DNA from: Pipra filicauda
Lineage: Eukaryota > Chordata > Aves > Passeriformes > Pipridae
Direction of reading: 5' to 3'
Assembly: GCF_003945595.2 (NCBI RefSeq)
Contig: NW_024104526.1
Location: forward strand, 593,657-657,656
DNA length: 64,000 nt
In this document: one piece after another, positions 46,853 to 63,487 of the stretch
How the letters are laid out: each line of letters starts with the position of its first letter
Position numbering within the stretch: the first letter of the stretch is position 1
Made by a program: the position numbers and the translations under genes
Notes under the pieces: model-generated
Databases searched by the model: none
Told to the model about the DNA's origin: nothing
Seen by the model: only the letters and a program-made list of their open reading frames with translations

Positions 46853-49800
46853 TTAATGTTGAGAGCAACTTCTACCAAGTTTCTACAGAAGAATCACCTC
46901 CTTCCTTTATCCTTCTGAAGGAAGAGGCCTTCAGGGATACAAATGGACACAGAAAGTGTCTGCTCGCAGAGAGAGGACAACAGGTCAAGGAAAGTGACCC
47001 GTTTGTTGGGCTGAGAGCCAGGGAGAGATTTGGGAAAAAAAAGTAATGCCACTGCATGGAAGGGGAATTGGTGGTAATCACTAAGCCATCTCTGTCTTCT
47101 TAGTCAGCTGGCCAAGCGCTACGGATTTTTTGGCACTATACTGGATTTTTCAAATTTTATTATCAAAGATTTTAATTAGAGGAATAGATTACACTGAATA
47201 CTGAACACTTATCTCTGAGGTGTGGAGAATGAATGAATGCTGGAATGAATGCTGAAAACAGGGGCATATTTGTGTGTGACACTGTGCAATCCTCCTGTAG
47301 CTGGTTGTCCTGATGAGTACCGTGTCTGTCTTCACCTCTTTGCCAGTAGCCTGTGCCTCTTGGTCACAGCCAGCGGGGTGGTTTCGTGTCAGTGGCAGCT
47401 CTTGTGCGAGGGGATTTGGGATCCCCAGGACCTAGGGACCATGTAGGATCATTGTTGCTGCAGGAACGTCTTTTTCAAGACTACAGGGAGCTCTCTCAGC
47501 TCACCCAGTTCATTTGGTATGTTTTGTAATCTGCATGATCTAATCAAGTGTATGAACATGTAGACAGGGGTGTGATGCATCAATACCCTTCTTTGCCAAC
47601 TAATTCCTACCGCAAGGCAGGAAACTTTGTCAACTTTCTGAAACTCTCCCTTTCCGTCTCTTCCTCCGCCTTGTTCCCAACAAAGAAATGAAACCTGATT
47701 GGTTCATTTTACCATACCTCACTTTGGGGAGGGTTTAGGGCACAATTTTAAAACTTTTTAAAAAAAACCAACACCACCAAACAATTAATTGAGAATAACC
47801 ACATGTGTATAACTACAGCTCTTGGGTTGATAGGCGATGGGTTTTACTGAACCAATAAAATAGTGAAAACAGTTAGAGGAAAATAGCTTACTGCAGTGAT
47901 ATAGTTCAGTGTGATTTACAGTTTTATAACTGTAGGCAAATGTGAAATATTTTTCACTATCTTGAGTATACATTATTAGATAAACCTATATCCTGAGCTT
48001 ACCTACATCAGCACCAACTTTTTCTCTGTGATAGTGAAGAGACATAAAAATGAAGATATTTTCAGCCCATTAGAGTTAACGTGGTTTCAAGAGCAGTCAG
48101 TTTCTCTACAGTCTGGATTTTATTTGTCTCTTAATGTGCTGAGGATGCCTGTAGGAAATGCCTCCCAGCAGCCGTGGGAGTTGCACTGTAGCAAATGCTT
48201 TGCATGCACAAGAAAATAAGACACCTTACTGACCAAAACACCAGCTCAGGAAAAACAGAGAGAAAATATGAATCTGGGCAGGAATTCTTTGTTCCAGCAT
48301 CCTGATCTCCTCCCTTCAGCTCTTGTTGCGTTGCTGAGGTTGCCCCCCCATGGGGGGCAAGAACAGGGCTGCCCTGTGCTTCAGTGAGGTCCTTCATGCC
48401 TCACTCTGTGGCCAAAGGGGTGTGGTGGATTTTGAGGGCTCCTAGAGCACAACCTGGAACTGGGACAAGCTGCTTCCCAAGGGAGTGGGAGGGTAGGAAT
48501 CAGCCAGTCATCCATGGTGCCCCAGGGTGGTGGTCAGACTTCTGTGGGGCCCCACATGGTCGGTGGGGAGGTGGGTGTCGAACTGCTATAGCACAGGGAA
48601 TAGCTCATGGTTCTTGGAATTGAAAAATGAGGATCTGCCAGTGTGTTATCTGGATTAATGAAGATGAAATGTGCTGTATAAATACATCAGAAGCATGATC
48701 GTGCCGTTTGTTATCCCTTGGGCTACTCTGGCTCACAAGGAGAAAAGGTTGATTTGTGTTTGTAGATGATTTCACTTGCTCTACCAATGTTCATTTTTGT
48801 TTTAGTATAAAACCCAGGGAGCGTGTATTTTTTTTGCTCAGAGATGGAGCAGATTAGCAAAGATTTTTCTAGATTATTGTATCTTAAATAGCTCTGGTTT
48901 AAGATGTTTCATCTGTCATTACTTGTTAGTGATACTATTTTAAACACTGATGATAAATTAGGGAGGTTACAAGCTCTATTACCCAAGGAACTGTGTAATA
49001 TTTGGACATTGAACATGGTTTCCATAAACCAGGGGGCTGACAGGGCTTAGTGCCCTTCAGCTGGTGTGAGAGAGGTGGAGATGGAGCAGCTGCAGGGGTA
49101 GTATTTGCAAAATGATGGGGCTTTAACGTTGCTTTGACTTGAGCCCACCCTGGGTGTACAGGAAAAGCCCGTGTGGAAACCCTGGCTGGGGTGATGATCA
49201 TCACTTGTGCTGACAGGTGGAGGGTCCCAGGGTGAATGGGTGCTTTTGGTATCAAAACTTCAGTGGTGGTGTTCGGTTGGCATTGCCTGGCCCCCTGTCT
49301 TAATTTAAGATGTGAAATGTGTGGCTGGGGATTATCACTAATCCACAGCATGTTTTTAGGGTCTGGGATGAGAAAAAATGTTTGGTATGTTCTCAGCCAT
49401 TCCTAGTGCACGTTCTTCATCCAGGGCCCAAGAACAGCCTGGATGGAAAGATCTGGAGGGGTTTGCTTCAGCCCCAAAGCTTAGAGAGGACAGGGAAGGT
49501 GAAGTGAGCTGGAGGCACCACAGCTTCCTCCCTGGTCCTTACTTGGAGCTTTCCTTCTTTGTACCAAAAGAAATCACATCTGTGACGTTATATGAGATCT
49601 TTTTGGAAGAGTTTTGGGCTGTTCTGGCCATGTTCGGGTTCAGAGGCTGTTGTCCAGACCTGCAGCCCGTATTTTGCAGCCAGGCAGGAATGCTAGAGGC
49701 CAGGAAAAGCCTGATAAAGAACGGGAAAGTTAATCATTAAACTTTTGGTTATCTTTATTCAGCCTGGAAAACTGAAGCCAGACAAGGTTTGCAGGGAGAG

Positions 49801-50099
49801 ATAATATCTTTTATTAGACCAGCTTGTATGGTTAGAAAAAACCACACGTGCTTCTGGGACCATGTGCTTTTCTTCAGATCTCCACAAGTGCACAACGCAT
49901 TAGAAATAAAATTCATTTAATTTTCAAAAGGTTCAGAGGATATTTGGAAGAATTGAATTCAAAAGCAAGTTGCAAAAAAAATATCTCATTTGGTTAAATT
50001 TGATTTGGACATTTTAAGAAAGATTTAATATCCCTGAATTACAAAAGACTTTTTTTCTGGCTTGAAGTTTACTCATAGAAACCTGACATCTGTGTACCA
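46853..50099 (+). other. CTBP2: CTBP2 intron
   Basis: Apart from the palindrome at 48340 nothing is recognisable. Confidence 0.6.
48340..48360. repeat. C/G palindrome, 9-bp arms
   Basis: A perfect inverted repeat has arms TTGCCCCCC and GGGGGGCAA around the centre CAT. It is isolated; no other terminator-like or promoter-like feature surrounds it. Confidence 0.7.
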
Positions 50100-50285
50100 A
50101 AGGGTGGTCCAGCCCTGGCACAGCTGCCCAGGGCAGAGGTGGAGTCCCCATCCCAGGAGGGATTTAAAAGCTGTATAGATGTGGCACTTGAGGACATGGG
50201 TTAGTGGTGGCCTTGGCAGTGCTGGGGGAATGGTTGGATTTGATGATCTTTGAGGGTTTTTCAACTTAAAGGACTCTATGATTCT
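50100..50285 (+). repeat. CR1 LINE fragment, plus strand, older subfamily
   Basis: Its landmarks are GGGTGGTCCAGCCCTGGCAC, CCCCATCCCAGGAGGGATTT, GGTTGGATTTGATGATCTTT and the end GACTCTATGATTCTA. The sequence matches CR1 types with a GGATTTGATGATC tail rather than the most common type here. Confidence 0.88.
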
Positions 50286-51347
50286 AAGAAGTCAAAATCT
50301 CTACATTCAGCCTCAAAAGCGTGTTCTTTTGTGCACCTGAAAATCTTTATAACTCTATGGTCGTGCTCTTATTTCTTGCTGAAATACCTACAAGGCCATT
50401 TTGCAACCTCAAGATGCTCTCAAGAACCAGGAGTTATTGGTGAGCAGCCAGTGAGACGCTACAGAGCTGCAAAGTCAGAAATGTTAAGGAGGTTGAGTTT
50501 AATACACAGTTCTTTGCTCTGACCACCACTATTTTTGCCCTCAGTGTAAAAAAAAAAATGTGATTAAATGATCATATTCTAAGATGTGGAAGTTTGTAAA
50601 TAATAAGTGTATTGTTATTAATCAAGATAATTTCTCTGTTCCGGGGGATAAGATGTTATTATTAATAACATTTCCAGTGAGAGGTTTTGTGCGTTCACCC
50701 TGACCTCATGAAATCTTCAGCCTGCAATCCAGTTTTTTGTTGAGTGTTTCCTTTTTTCTTCTCTGAGTGCTTTTTTTTTTTTGATAGCCTTCTACATCAT
50801 CCAGTACACCAATTTAAAATTCCCTCAATCCAGCTTAGTCTCAGCTGTATTAATGCATTGCTCGAGGGCACAAATAGCTAAAAAGGGCTGTATTGTGTGG
50901 CATCTCTAAAATCTTTTTTCAGAGAAGTTGGATAAAGAGATTGAGGTTTCTTGGGGGGAGGGGTTATGGGTTGTGGTGATTTTTTTTTTCCCAGCTGAGT
51001 GAACAGCCTTGCAGGTGGCTCAGAAAGATGTCAGGGCAGGAGATGCTACTGGACCCCACATCACCCCATTCCTTGAGCATTCCAACTCCTCTGGGAAGGT
51101 GGCTGCAAACACAGTGTGGGATCCTTCTTCGTTTTACTGATGTATCTGGGGAGACAGCTTTACAGCAATGTTGAAAATAATCAAATATATTGGTTAGGGA
51201 ACACGGGTTGAAGCAGGATTGAGTTTCTCTTCGATGTTTTTCCTAGGATGTTACACATAGAGCTCTGTCTTCTTAATGTGGTCATGACTGGGAAATACTG
51301 CCTGAGGTACAACCAGTCTTTTTCAAAAAAACCCAGAAACTACTGGG

Positions 51348-51465
51348 ATTCATAGAATGATTGAATGGTTTGGGTTGGAAGGGACCTTTTAGGGTCATCG
51401 AGTCCAGCCCCCTGCATGAGCAGGGACATCTTCAGCCAGACCAGGTTACTCAGAGCCCCAAAGGG
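51348..51465 (-). repeat. CR1 LINE fragment, short, minus strand
   Basis: It starts ATTCATAGAATGATTGAATG, then GGTTTGGGTTGGAAGGGACC, and stops near GACCAGGTTACTCAGAGCCC. Only about 118 bp of the 3' end remains. Confidence 0.92.
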
Positions 51466-54400
51466 TGAAAAGCCTCCCTCTGTAAACTGTTCCTCAAAGG
51501 ATAAAATCAATTCTTCTGTACATCTTTCCAGTGCTGCATGGTGCAATTATCTCCTTTATCTCCCACGCCAGTGCACCTTCCTGTCTGGCACATCCTGGAT
51601 AATGTGCCTGGAGGGAAAATCAGCCCCATCCAGGGAGCTGTTGCCGTTATGGACAGCACAAACTGAAACATGGGATGAGCTGGAGCACGTGCTTGAGCAT
51701 TGTCCTCCTCCATGGTGGGTTTCCTGGTGACCTCAGTGACTTCCCTGGCCGAGAGGAGAAGGGCCAGGACCTGGGGAGCTCTGGGATGGACATTCTGCCT
51801 CCAGGGACCTCCCACCCAGGCTGAGGCCACGCTCGAGATGCAGAGGTGGTGGAGCACAGATTTTGTTTGCTAACCCTGGGAGAGCAGGTGAAGTTTGGTG
51901 GTCGCTGCCAAGCCTGGAGTTTTGTTTGCCCTGTTTTTATGGTTCTGCGCTGCTTTAAGTGTCAACAGGGATATAATGTGTGCCCTGTTTGGTTTTTTAA
52001 AGTGTAACCATGATAAAATCCTACGATAGACTTGTAAAGCATTAGTTGTAAAAGCAAATCAACTTTAATAGCAAGTAGGTTGTAGTTAAGTGCTTTCAAA
52101 TGTTAGTATTTGGGTTTTTTTTTCTCGCTTAGTTATAATCCAGAGCTACAGGGAAGTGAGGGTGTTTATCTTAGGGAAATGAGTGGGATTTGCAGGCATT
52201 CATCACCTCCCAGGACTTTCCAGGGTTATGCCCTCACTCGTGTACTTCCATTTTGCCATCCTTTCTGCACTAAGAGGAATTGGTCTCAAATTCCTCCAAG
52301 GGTGATAGGAGAGAGCACAGAGGAGCACCAGGTACAGACTGGGAAGGGGAAAGAAATGGGGAAAAAGTGGTGAGAAACTAGGACAACAAAAGCAGGAGCC
52401 TTTTTTGGGCTGGAGAAAAGCTGGAAACCATGGCAGTTCTTGATCTTCCTCTCTGTGCTGAGATTTCCTTCATTTAATCTTCGCTGTGGAAGTGGGGTGG
52501 GGATGTGAGAGAGGAGAAAGTTATCAAAGGTCCCGTGCCCTCAGCAGAAATGTTCCCGTTCGTAGGCTGAGCGGTGGCTGTTCCGGTCTCCAGAAGGGAT
52601 GACCTTGCAGTGGGGTCACTGAACAGACGGTTCCAGCTGGGCCTGTGAGCTTGGCAAGGGCCCAGGAGCTATTTTAATAGGTCTTAGAAGGGCCGAGGCC
52701 TTGGCAAGACCTGTGGGTTTGGAGTGAGCTCACCGTTTTTCCTCTTGTAGCGAGCGAGCATCATGCAAGCTGTGGAAGAGCCCCCGGGAACACACATGGT
52801 GTGGCTCACAGGGCTCAGGGACAACCCAGGGACAGCCCATGTGCTGCTCTGTCTGCCAGAGCACATCACTCACTGCTCCTGGCTGGAAGCTCCTGTGCCT
52901 TTTATCACTTTGAATGAAGGCGCTGGGGATGTCCGGGTGGATTTGAAGGATTGGAGCCATCCCTTGCCCCAGGCCAGGGCTTCGGCTGCTCCCTGGCCCA
53001 TCTGCACTGTGTGCAGGAGGAGCTGAGGCAGCTGCCAGCCCTTCTTGGCACTCTGTGCTTGGCCAAAGGTTGTTTTGGGGAGGCTCCTACAGTCAAGCTG
53101 GGCTCTCACTGAAAGCTCCCACATGCCCTCATGGAAAGAGCATGAGGTAAAGCCTGGGATGGATCCTCGGTGGGTTGTTGTCCCTTCTGGCTGTAAAAGA
53201 GTGATTTTAGATGACAACAGCTACAGGTGGACATGGAAATGAGGATTTATCTTCCAAAAGGCTGCCCAGGCTCCCACCCCAGCAACTAGGTCCTGTCTCT
53301 CCAGAGAAAAAATCTCCTCCGACATTGTCTCAACCCTCCTGTGAGGTCTAAACCTCCAGCAGATCTCAGGAATTCCAGGAGCAAAGCAGAGCAGCACATA
53401 GGAAGCCCTGTGTACATGTTGCTTAAAAGATTAAGAGCACTTTCTGTCCAGCTTAATGAGTAGGACTAATGTCAGTGGTTAAAAGCATAATTTTTTTCCT
53501 ACAAGTATCTCCCAACGTGGCATTTTCTTTGTTTTCCACTCAGAATCTCTCATTATCAATGTGCAAACACAAGTTCCAAAGGTGCTGGTGGCACATGGAC
53601 AGCTGGTGTGATTGAATCCTTCTCACTTCCCAAAACTGTATCCAAGTGCTTATTTTGATAGTTTACCTTTTCTTTTTTCAATTCGAGGGAAATTCCCAGT
53701 CTAAACCATGGGGCTGTCGCTGGTCTGTCTGTGTGATAAAGCCAAGTTTGCACCCCACAGTGCTGGTACGTTGTGGACAGCCCTGCTTCTGGTCTGGTGG
53801 GGGTCTCAGGCAGCAGAATTCCAGGCTGTCTCCATGCCAGCGCTGTCACTGCTGGTTGACAGGCTCGTCTGTAGCCTTGATTTCTCTATGTCATATTCCA
53901 AAACATCTTTACAGGCTCTGAATCCCTCAGGGCAGTTTGAAGTCCGAGCAGCCTCCTGCCCAGATGGCCAATCTCAGCAGCTCTCCCCTGGCAGCAGAAT
54001 CCTTCTCCTTGGGTTTATTTACTTTATCTTAAAAAAAAACAAACAACAAAAACCCAACAACCAAAATCCAAAACAATGAAAGCTGTCCATTTCCTGGAGC
54101 AGCTCAATTGTTTTTTTTACTGCTGTACTTTGTTTCCATTTGGATGGAAGGGAAAAGATAACTGGATAAAGAGGATAGGGAGGGACCCTTAGGAGAGCTG
54201 GCGCGGGATGTCGTCCCTCCTGCATGATGCCACACGGCTGGAATGTGTGGCTCAGAGGTGAACATCACACCCATGAAAAATAAAGGAGATATACTGCAGC
54301 TCAAGTGGCAGAATGGGAGAGAGTGCTGGATAATATCAGGAAGGCTGTCCACTGAGCACCAGGAATTTGTTTCCAACGCTGGGCTTGGTAATGGAGCACA

Positions 54401-55621
54401 TTCAAGGAGAATTTGTTGGGATTTTTGCTACCTTCTCCATATTTTTTTAATAGGAGCTGCAGAGCTCAGCCCTGGGCAGTGGGACAGTCTGAATGTCTGC
54501 ATGGTGTCTGAATCTGCCACACAGACCCTAGCTGGATTTTTCCCCTTTTTTCCCCATCCTTCTCTTACAAAAAAAAGAACACAAGAAACCAAGCTCTTCT
54601 GAACAAGCAGTTTCTCTCCCAGGTGCTTCTTTTAGCTTTCTTGGTAGCATCCCTCACCACCCCATATGGCCTCTCCATCTGCTCTGCTGTCTCTCTCCCG
54701 TGCCCTGGCAGCTCCCACTGCCTCCCCGGTTTTGCCATCCCATCCATCCATCCATTCCCTCCTCTGCACTCCTGCTCCTCAGGGTCCCTGGAGGCCCTGG
54801 GCCCCAATGCATCCCTCAGGCACCCCTGCGTCCCATCACCTTGTATGGCCATGAGGAGTTCCACCTTAGACCTTGCTTAGTTCCTCTTGAAGTCACTCCT
54901 TAACTCACCTGTGACCTGGGGAAGTTGGTGTTTGTAGACACGGATTTACCGACCTGACGATCTGGGAATAACCAAAACACCCACAATTTGATATGTAGCA
55001 CAGGCCATGTGTTATTATTCCATTACTCTTTTATTGCATTAATACCAGTTTATATCCTTGCAGCTGTATCTGGATGAGATTTAGTTCATCCCAGAGTTTA
55101 CTCCATAGAAAAGTGCTCCGGAGTTTTGGAAAGCTTGTGCTTGTCTTTCGTGCCCCAGAATTGCATCCCTGTGGCATCAGCAGTGGGTAACACTTCTCCA
55201 AGTGCTTTAACAGGGTACACAAAAGGTGGTGTTTCTGGTGTGTGTGTCTACAGGAATTCAAATAAGAGTGAGAAAGTACCTTGTGTATATATATATATTT
55301 TAACTGAGCATTTCTTTGTTGCTGTTGTGTCTGTAGTTCAGCTGGGAACTGTACCCACGGTGCTTCTATCAGCTAATGAGGATATTGTTTTATACGGGAA
55401 TTTCCCATGAATTTTTAAAAATACTTTCTTGAAGGAAACCCTGAAAAGTTACTGAAAAGGGAACTGGCCAAAGTCCAGCTCCTGTGTGCTGATGGGAGGA
55501 AATGTGCTGGAGAGGTCAGGGCTTTGCTTTGCGTCAGTTCAAACATCCAGGTCTCCTCTGAAGCAGAAGATTTTGCAGTCTTCCCCTTGTAGGGTCCTGG
55601 CAGTCTCCAAGATGCTTTGCT

Positions 55622-55690
55622 TAAAAAAAAAAACAAAACAAAACAAAACAAAAAAAAAAAGAAGGATGTGATTACTTATTAAAAAAAAAA
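55622..55690. repeat. A-rich tract with (AAAAC)n
   Basis: The tract holds A runs interrupted by four AAAAC units, and then a second poly-A run at 55681-55690. No retroposon body can be recognised upstream, so it is recorded only as low-complexity sequence. Confidence 0.8.
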
Positions 55691-57639
55691 TTATGTCACT
55701 TTCTAAACTTGCCATGTATTTGTGTGGCTTCTGTCTGCACAGTACCAAGTGCCTCTAGATTATTTGCAATTAGAAAAAACAGTAAATATCTGTTTGTTGG
55801 GTTTTGTTTCCCCCAAGTGTGAGATGAGATTTGTGTCTTATTTCATTTATGCATTTATTATGAGAAGCATTTATTAACTGGAAAAGTTAAGTGAAAGGAA
55901 GAGCATCACTAGTGAGCACAGTGTGGTTGAGGAGGATGGTCCTCTGGGACCATCACAATGCCTTTCCAAAACATCTCTGTCCTCACAGAAACCTTCATTG
56001 GCACCTTTGCCACTCGCCTTTCTGCTTGCAGATGATGCAGCTCGATCCCCCACCACCACCCCCTTGTGTTATCTGTGACTTCAGGAGGGAAACCCCTCCA
56101 TGTACCCTGCTTACCCCACTGCTTTGTGTTTGTTTTTGTGGTGCTGCTGCTCAAGGCTATCAGCCTGTTTCAGGAGCCTCCTTCAACATGCTCTGCGTGG
56201 AAAGGCATGTTTCATTTTTAAGTAAAAAAAAAAAAAAAAAACCGCACACAAAAAAACCCAAACAAACATAAAACACAGCGTGGCACAGATTAAATCCATT
56301 TGAGACAACTTGAAAAAAACCCCGCCGTATGTGCAAGTCAATAGGAGGAGGGGAGTGGAAGGGGGAAAAGCAACTGTGACATATACAAACCCTTTAGTGT
56401 GCATAGCATAAGATTTTTTGGCTGGCACTCACATGATTTTATTCAAGGGCTGGGAAAGAACTACGATTAGTTAAAAGCTTCGGCAAAGTCTGGAGGGAGT
56501 GCTCTGAAGAGTTGGGAGCCGCGCAGAGGTGACTGTAACTCCTCTCGCAATTTCAGACCATTCTTCTGGGGCTCAGGACAAAAGCCTTTTCTTTTCCCTC
56601 CGTGTTCAAAGAGACATTTGTCTTGAGATGTTGCAGCTGTGGGCCACGGGATCGCTTGTTTGAAGATATCCCCTCGTAGACGAAAGGAGAGGCAACGCAC
56701 TGAAAAGTGGTAGTATTTTATCGTGTGTGGGTTCCCCCCCTTCCTCCTCCCTCCCTCCTCCTCCACTGCCATGTGTGGTTTTTAATAAGAAGAAGAATGT
56801 GGAGGCAACATTTTCCAGGCAAGGGGAAATTTCCTGTTTCTTTTCTGTTTGTTTAATAAAGTGTGTAGTTGACTGTAAAACTGTAGCTACTTGGTTGCGA
56901 GCGGGTAATTCAGGCGAGTGTCAGGATCGCTTCTTGATGCACTTTTATATACTGCAAGGGAACATGTTTAAAGCCTCTTTTCTCCTTTTTTTTTTTCCCT
57001 TTTTTTTTTATTTTAATGCTGCGTGGCGTAGGCAACTGAGATTAATAAGAATTAGGCAAATGGCTTCTGCTTTTGTTTCGGTGAGATAGTACCAGCCGTC
57101 TTGTGGTCACACAAAGGCTGCCATTTAGCAGGGAGCACTCCCTAATTCTCTTGGCAGGGGTGCCATTGGGATCGGATACAAGTGGGTGGCAAAGGGGAGG
57201 AGCGGCAGGAAAGGACAAGCAGGCTTTGTGTATTAAAAATGAAACAAAAGCACTTTATACGCGGGGCTGCGCGCAACAAGCGGCGCTGCCTGTGAGCCGG
57301 GGTGGAGTTGGAGTTCTCTGTGACTGCAAAAACCTTGCTTTTTTTGTTGTTTTGTGGGTTTTTTTTCCATAAACCCTTCCTTCTCTCCCTCTTTCTTAGC
57401 AAGCTCTCCCCACACTGCTGACCAGGGTCCGCGGGTGGCTGAAAACGCCTAAAGAAAATATGTGTTGAACAATACTTGCCCCAACTTTGCAAGAACGGCT
57501 TGGGGGGTTTCTCAGCAAAAATCAGCTTCAGATGGCATGGGAGCCACCGCATTTGGGAGGCTCTTGGGAGGGAGAGATGATCCCACCCCAGCCCCAAGGA
57601 GAGCTGGTTCCCTGCCTGCACAGAGGTGGTGATGCTCGT

Positions 57640-57790
57640 GGTTTACACAGATTGTACCCTCGGTGGAGTGGACCCAATGTGTGGCAGAGCGAAAGGGTTA
57701 ATGGCTGCGATGTTTGATCAGAATTTCGGGGGGCGTGGCCGGCTGTTTAATTACTTTCTGATCCATGGCATACCTCGTTCTTAACGAAGC
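57640..57790. promoter_or_regulatory. Candidate regulatory block with GC box and homeodomain core
   Basis: A KLF/SP-type GC box (GGGGGGCGTGGCC, 57728-57740) is followed 6 bp later by TTAATTA (57747-57753), with AAAGGGTTAATGG just upstream. The sequence is free of repeats and more GC-rich than neighbouring intron. Function is unproven. Confidence 0.25.
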
Positions 57791-60371
57791 AGTTGCATGC
57801 AGAACAAATGTGCTGTATGAGCCAAGGTAAAAGAGAGAGCAGGCTGAGTGTAGCTCGGCTTTGTCAGCCCAAGTGTCTTATTTGAGTGTGTTGGTGCAGG
57901 AGGTGGGAACCAGGACGGTGAGGAATGGATGCAGTGTGGTAGAGAGGCAACGGGAGAGGCAGGCGAGGAAAACAGACCATGGTTGAAGCTGCAAACCTGC
58001 CAATGGTTTCTATTAAAACGTAATTTCCATACATTATGCACTCCATCTCGTATTGAATTGCTTCAAAACTTTGCTTGTCAAACCGAAGTAAATTCCCTCA
58101 CTGAAGCAGGAGAAACGAGAACCGTTCCTGTGAGTACCTTGCAGGTTCCAGCCACATCCATCCTCAGCGACTGCACTTGTGGGTGCAGGCGAGGGCGACA
58201 TGCCTAAGAAGCCTGTGTCACCATGCACAATTACATACCTAATCCCAAGGAAATACACAGATGCTGTTTCAAAAAAAAAAAAAAAGGACAAAAAAAAAAA
58301 AGCTGTGTTTCGTTTGACTTTCAGAGAAGCTTATGTAATAGCAGCATAATAAAACCCTTATTTCGGGGCTCGGATTAAATGTCAGAGTTTCAGATAACCC
58401 GTGGTTTCGTCTTCCACGTGCTACACTCACAGGAAACCATCCCCAGCCTCTGTGTGCCTGCTGCTCTGCCTGAGGATGGTCCTGGTGGGCACTGAGGTTG
58501 GCAGTTGAATTGTACCCAGCGGGGCTGGGACCACCACGGCCACCTTGCCCCTGCATCAGTATTTACAGTTGTGGTGTGAGGCTGGTAGGTGATGCTCTAA
58601 GCCTTGGAGATCATACACATTAGTAAGCATTTAAGTCAGTGTTATAATTCACTCGCTTGTTAACCTGAGAAAATAATCTAGCTGGGGTATAGTGCTGCCC
58701 AGGGGGATTGTGTAAGCACTCGGAGATTTGTGCATGTTTTTATTCTTGCTTATCTGCTTATCGCAAGCTTCTTTCAGTTATCCAAATCGTCTCGGCTCTC
58801 TACCCTGCCTACTGACACAGTTGCACTCCCATCTGGATGAAATGCATGCAAACATAATGTATTACTTCCAGTAATGGATTAGGAAAGAAGGAGTGAAGGA
58901 CCTATTCCAAAGGTGCTCATGTGTACTGCTGAAAACCTTTGGTCAGGTCTGCTGGGTTGGTTTGTTCTTCATTTCTTTAAGCATATTGAATGGAAAAGGA
59001 ACAGAAAGCCACTGAACCCACTCCATTAACTTGCCTGTTTCCATGGAGTTATTTTTTCCATGTAAAATCAGTGTAACTACGTGCTGTCCCACATTTCATA
59101 CAAAGCAGTGCAGGGTCCCTCCTCTGGATGATGCTCCTGGTGCCAGCAGGGCTGGGATTCATCGCTGTGTCCCATAGCACCTGTGTCTGTCACATCTGCA
59201 TCAGCTGGGGGAGATCCTGCTTAATGCTTCACCCAACAGCAATCTGGACAAAAAGGCACGTTTAGTTTTGCCTTAAAAAATGAAATCAGTCTGTTGCTCT
59301 TTTCAAAATACACCCAAACAGCCCCATGGAGTTCCCTCAGCCAAGTGCTGTGTGTGTCAAGCTCACCAGCATCAGCACAACCACCGCACTTAAAGGCCAG
59401 ACAGATGTTGGCTGGTAGCTCTGGCAGATTCTTGTGCAGAAGGAGGGTTTGGTAAGGACAGGGGCTTTTTGAAAACTCAAACCCAGATCCTCCAGCCCCA
59501 GCCATCTCGTGGTGCAGCAGCAGAAATAAAACACCACATTGTACCCAGAACACCTGCTCCCCTCACCTGTACTCTTCACAGAAACTGCCTGGGCAGCCAA
59601 AAGAGATATCTGAGATACTTTGATGAGTCCTAAAGTAGTAAACACCCTTACTGAGTGGTAAAAGGAGGCCTAAGAATTTCTAAGTGATGTGTCCAAAAAT
59701 GAACCAGTTAATTCTCAGCAGAGCAATAAACAGGATATGAGAATGGACCCTCTGCAGCCCTTGGTGGTGATCAATTCTTTCCTCACCTCAACCTGGAGAA
59801 TGATGGGTATACAAAGTAAGCTGAGCTCCTTTGCCGTTCCCACCATGGAACTTTTGGTAGTTGATAATGTATCAGAGTATAACCTCTATGCTAAAGGGGT
59901 CTTCAGTGTCCTGCTCTTCCTGTGATTTTCCAATAATCCCTTTTTAAGTAGTTCTCTGTTTGGACTTGTCTTTCTGAGGTAGTCAAAATGGTAAAGTCAT
60001 TCCTTAAAAAAACAGATAAAGTGCCAACATGTGTCTGTGTAATGAAACCCCAGCCCTCCTGCAGTCAGGGAAAAAATGACTGTTGGCTTGGGTTTCACTC
60101 CTGAGGTGCCGAATATCCCGGGCGAATAGTCCAGCAGCTCTGGCGTGAGCAGTTTGTTTGAGACGTGGCCTGTGTCACGATCGGCACAGTGGAGATACAT
60201 CCTCAGGAAGTCACAGGTGGCTGAAAGAAGATTGTCCACCCCTGTCCTGGGAGCGAGCCCTGCGGTGTGTCCTCTCCAACCGGGGCAGAACCGCAGCTGT
60301 GTTCCCAGGGAGAAATCTGGGCCGTGTGCGAAACTTCACATGGCATCGCCATCATCCCCCAAAACTTTTAC

Positions 60372-60493
60372 GGGAACGTGGTGCTAATAACACCAAGGCC
60401 ATGGGTTTGATCCCTGTGTGGGCCATTCATTGAAGAGCTGGACTCAATGGCCTTTGTGAGTCCCTTCCAACTCAGAAGATTCTGTGGTTCTGA
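60372..60493 (+). mobile_element. TguSINE1-like SINE (tRNA-Ile head, CR1 tail)
   Basis: The left part (ACGTGGTGCTAATAACACC, then GGTTTGATCC and GGGCCA) matches the anticodon-to-3' portion of a tRNA-Ile carrying the AAT anticodon. The right part (GAGCTGGACTCAATGGCC, CCCTTCCAACTCAGAAG, ending TTCTGTGGTTCTG) is a CR1-type tail. The 5' end of the tRNA (A box) is missing, so the copy is 5' truncated. This head/tail combination is the one described for TguSINE1 of passerine birds. It lies about 100 bp upstream of the shared CTBP2 exon. Confidence 0.82.
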
Positions 60494-60507
60494 AGCCCCT
60501 TATCTGA

Positions 60508-63487
<2,980 letters not shown>

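Larger units (their letters stand above)
51466..60371 (+). other. CTBP2: Right third of the 29-kb intron
   Basis: No CR1 or LTR was recognised over about 8.9 kb. Low-complexity tracts occur at 54030, 55622, 56224, 56990 and 58268. A short (ATCC)n run is at about 54738, and the candidate regulatory block is at 57640-57790. Confidence 0.6.

Noticed and set aside
60373..60430. Possible tRNA-Ile gene
   Set aside because: Only the anticodon-to-3' part is present, the A box and 5' arm are missing, and a CR1-type tail is fused, so it is a SINE.
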